Of a stretch of 64,000 nt of DNA, positions 63,362 through 64,000 are shown one piece after another. This stretch comes from Diplonema japonicum (Eukaryota; Euglenozoa; Diplonemea; Diplonemida; Diplonemidae). The position numbers and the translations under genes are program-made. Position 1 is the stretch's first letter. Every line of letters starts with the position of its first letter. The notes under the pieces are model-generated. The model ran no database searches and was not told the origin of the DNA. It was given only the letters and a program-made list of their open reading frames with translations. Where the stretch lies: assembly GCA_964019335.1 (NCBI GenBank), contig OZ025658.1, positions 496,001-560,000 of the forward strand, read 5' to 3'.

Positions 63362-63759
63362 GCCGCAGTATCTCATCTGAAGGAGAAAGTATTGTGATCC
63401 AAGTTTTAAACGATAAGATACGGGCTGACATATCCGAGATCCCCTACAAGGTATGAGGGAGGAGATGGGAAATTTCAATTTTTTTTTTTTTTTTTTTAAT
63501 ACAGTTCTTCAGCGCCTCGGATTTGAAAACTGGGAGAACAGCAGAGTCAGGAATCTGCAAAATCCAATATCTTGCAGATGGAGCGCTCTGCAACCTTGGG
63601 GACAGCATGGCTCCTTTCGAGCGCCTTCGTCTAGCAGTCAAAGAGGACCAGACCAAACTGCTCGTCGACTTCGAAGAACACTTGGAAGACGTGAACTTAG
63701 ACTTCACTGGATCAGCTCTTACAAAATTTTTGACCGAGAATGTCGCACCTCTCGAGTAG
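62958..63759 (+). CDS. EMC8: ER membrane complex subunit 8/9, four exons
   Basis: Cytosolic-face subunit of the ER membrane complex, which inserts tail-anchored and multipass proteins. Exons are 62958-63191, 63236-63312, 63369-63450 and 63505-63759; introns of 44, 56 and 54 nt all keep frame, giving 215 residues, the normal family length. The MPN-like fold is clear: YLHCFKYASRAVSGLLVG, VLPLFHTYTQLCPMVEV, and across the first junction MRVVGYYAAS (family pattern GYY followed by an acidic loop), then VIQVLNDKIR and, near the end, LVDFEEHLEDVNLDF. No JAMM metal-binding set is expected in EMC8/9. Introns are A-rich, one with 36 consecutive A, and donors are GTATGT, GTACTT and GTATGA. EMC8 and EMC9 cannot be told apart here. 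Confidence 0.92.
63325..63360 (+). repeat. 36-nt poly(A) tract inside an EMC8/9 intron
   Basis: It fills most of the 56-nt second intron (63313-63368), leaving only CGCCGCAG as the 3' end. There is no pyrimidine tract and no obvious branch site. Confidence 0.8.
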
Positions 63760-63994
63760 GGGAGAAAACACCACGCATTTTTTTTTTTTTTTTTTTTTTC
63801 CGAGAAATCTTTTTTTTCCCCAGTGTTTTTAAAGTATTTTTCTTCTTCTTTTTTTTTTTTTTTTTTTACCAACACACTCCCCATCCCATCTACGCCTTCC
63901 CCCCCCCCCCCCCCCCGTGTTATTATTTTCTCTTTTTTTTTTTGCAGTTAACAAAAAAAAAGAGAAAAAAAAGGCCAAAAAAAATAATAGAGTA

Positions 63995-64000
63995 ATGTCG
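63995..64000 (+). other. possible start of the next gene, cut by the window edge
   Basis: ATGTCG follows an A-rich purine stretch (AAAAAAAATAATAGAGTA), the same setting as several real starts here, including ATGTCG of the 95-residue gene and of EMC8/9. Only two codons are visible. Confidence 0.25.

Noticed and set aside
1..64000. CRISPR array, operon, rRNA or viral genome segment
   Set aside because: No spaced direct repeats, rRNA motifs or viral hallmark genes were seen; the gene set and introns are those of a nuclear eukaryotic chromosome.

Overview
The window is nuclear DNA of a unicellular eukaryote. GC-balanced coding exons sit between AT-rich spacers full of long A, T and C homopolymers, and several genes carry short GT-AG introns. 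The gene content is eukaryotic cytoskeleton, membrane traffic and signalling: cytoplasmic dynein 1 heavy chain, a kinesin-13-like motor, a very divergent beta-tubulin, a Nopp140-type nucleolar protein and an ER membrane complex subunit. No prokaryotic or organellar signature is seen. I cannot place the species. The odd beta-tubulin recalls the divergent second beta-tubulin of foraminifera and radiolaria, but that is only a hint.

Layout. 1-1.6 kb: spacer. 1.6-6.7 kb: Nopp140-like protein, serine carboxypeptidase, and a one-pass membrane protein with B-box-like zinc fingers. 8.3-12 kb: LamG surface protein with a PAPDT-repeat stalk and about seven membrane segments. 12-15.2 kb: homopolymer spacer. 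15.2-16.7 kb: EF-hand protein and a 95-residue unknown. 17.2-31.9 kb: cytoplasmic dynein 1 heavy chain (five exons, about 4830 residues). 32.5-36.6 kb: second 7TM stalk protein with LamG and lectin-like ectodomains. 36.6-39.3 kb: spacer with a GC-rich island. 39.3-43.2 kb: ADP-ribosyltransferase, MIB/HERC2-like, LRR and ankyrin protein. 43.6-46.6 kb: small Lys-rich protein, then the zinc-finger kinesin. 47.6-48.2 kb: LYR/YccV-like protein. 48.4-50.8 kb: probable non-LTR retrotransposon relic, comprising an OTU-like ORF and a post-RT ORF. 50.8-52 kb: spacer with a second GC-rich island. 52-62.8 kb: divergent beta-tubulin, CAP-Gly/PPP phosphatase/EF-hand protein, GST, and a giant kelch protein. 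62.9-63.8 kb: EMC8/9.

All 19 coding units I can support lie on the + strand. Most start codons follow an A-rich run directly, and all 12 proposed 5' splice sites have a pyrimidine at intron position +4 (mostly GTAT). Microtubule biology links several neighbours (dynein, kinesin-13, tubulin, a CAP-Gly phosphatase), but nothing shows co-regulation. The least familiar parts are the two mucin-stalked 7TM proteins, the several domain fusions, the M-loop-deleted beta-tubulin and the retroelement relic.
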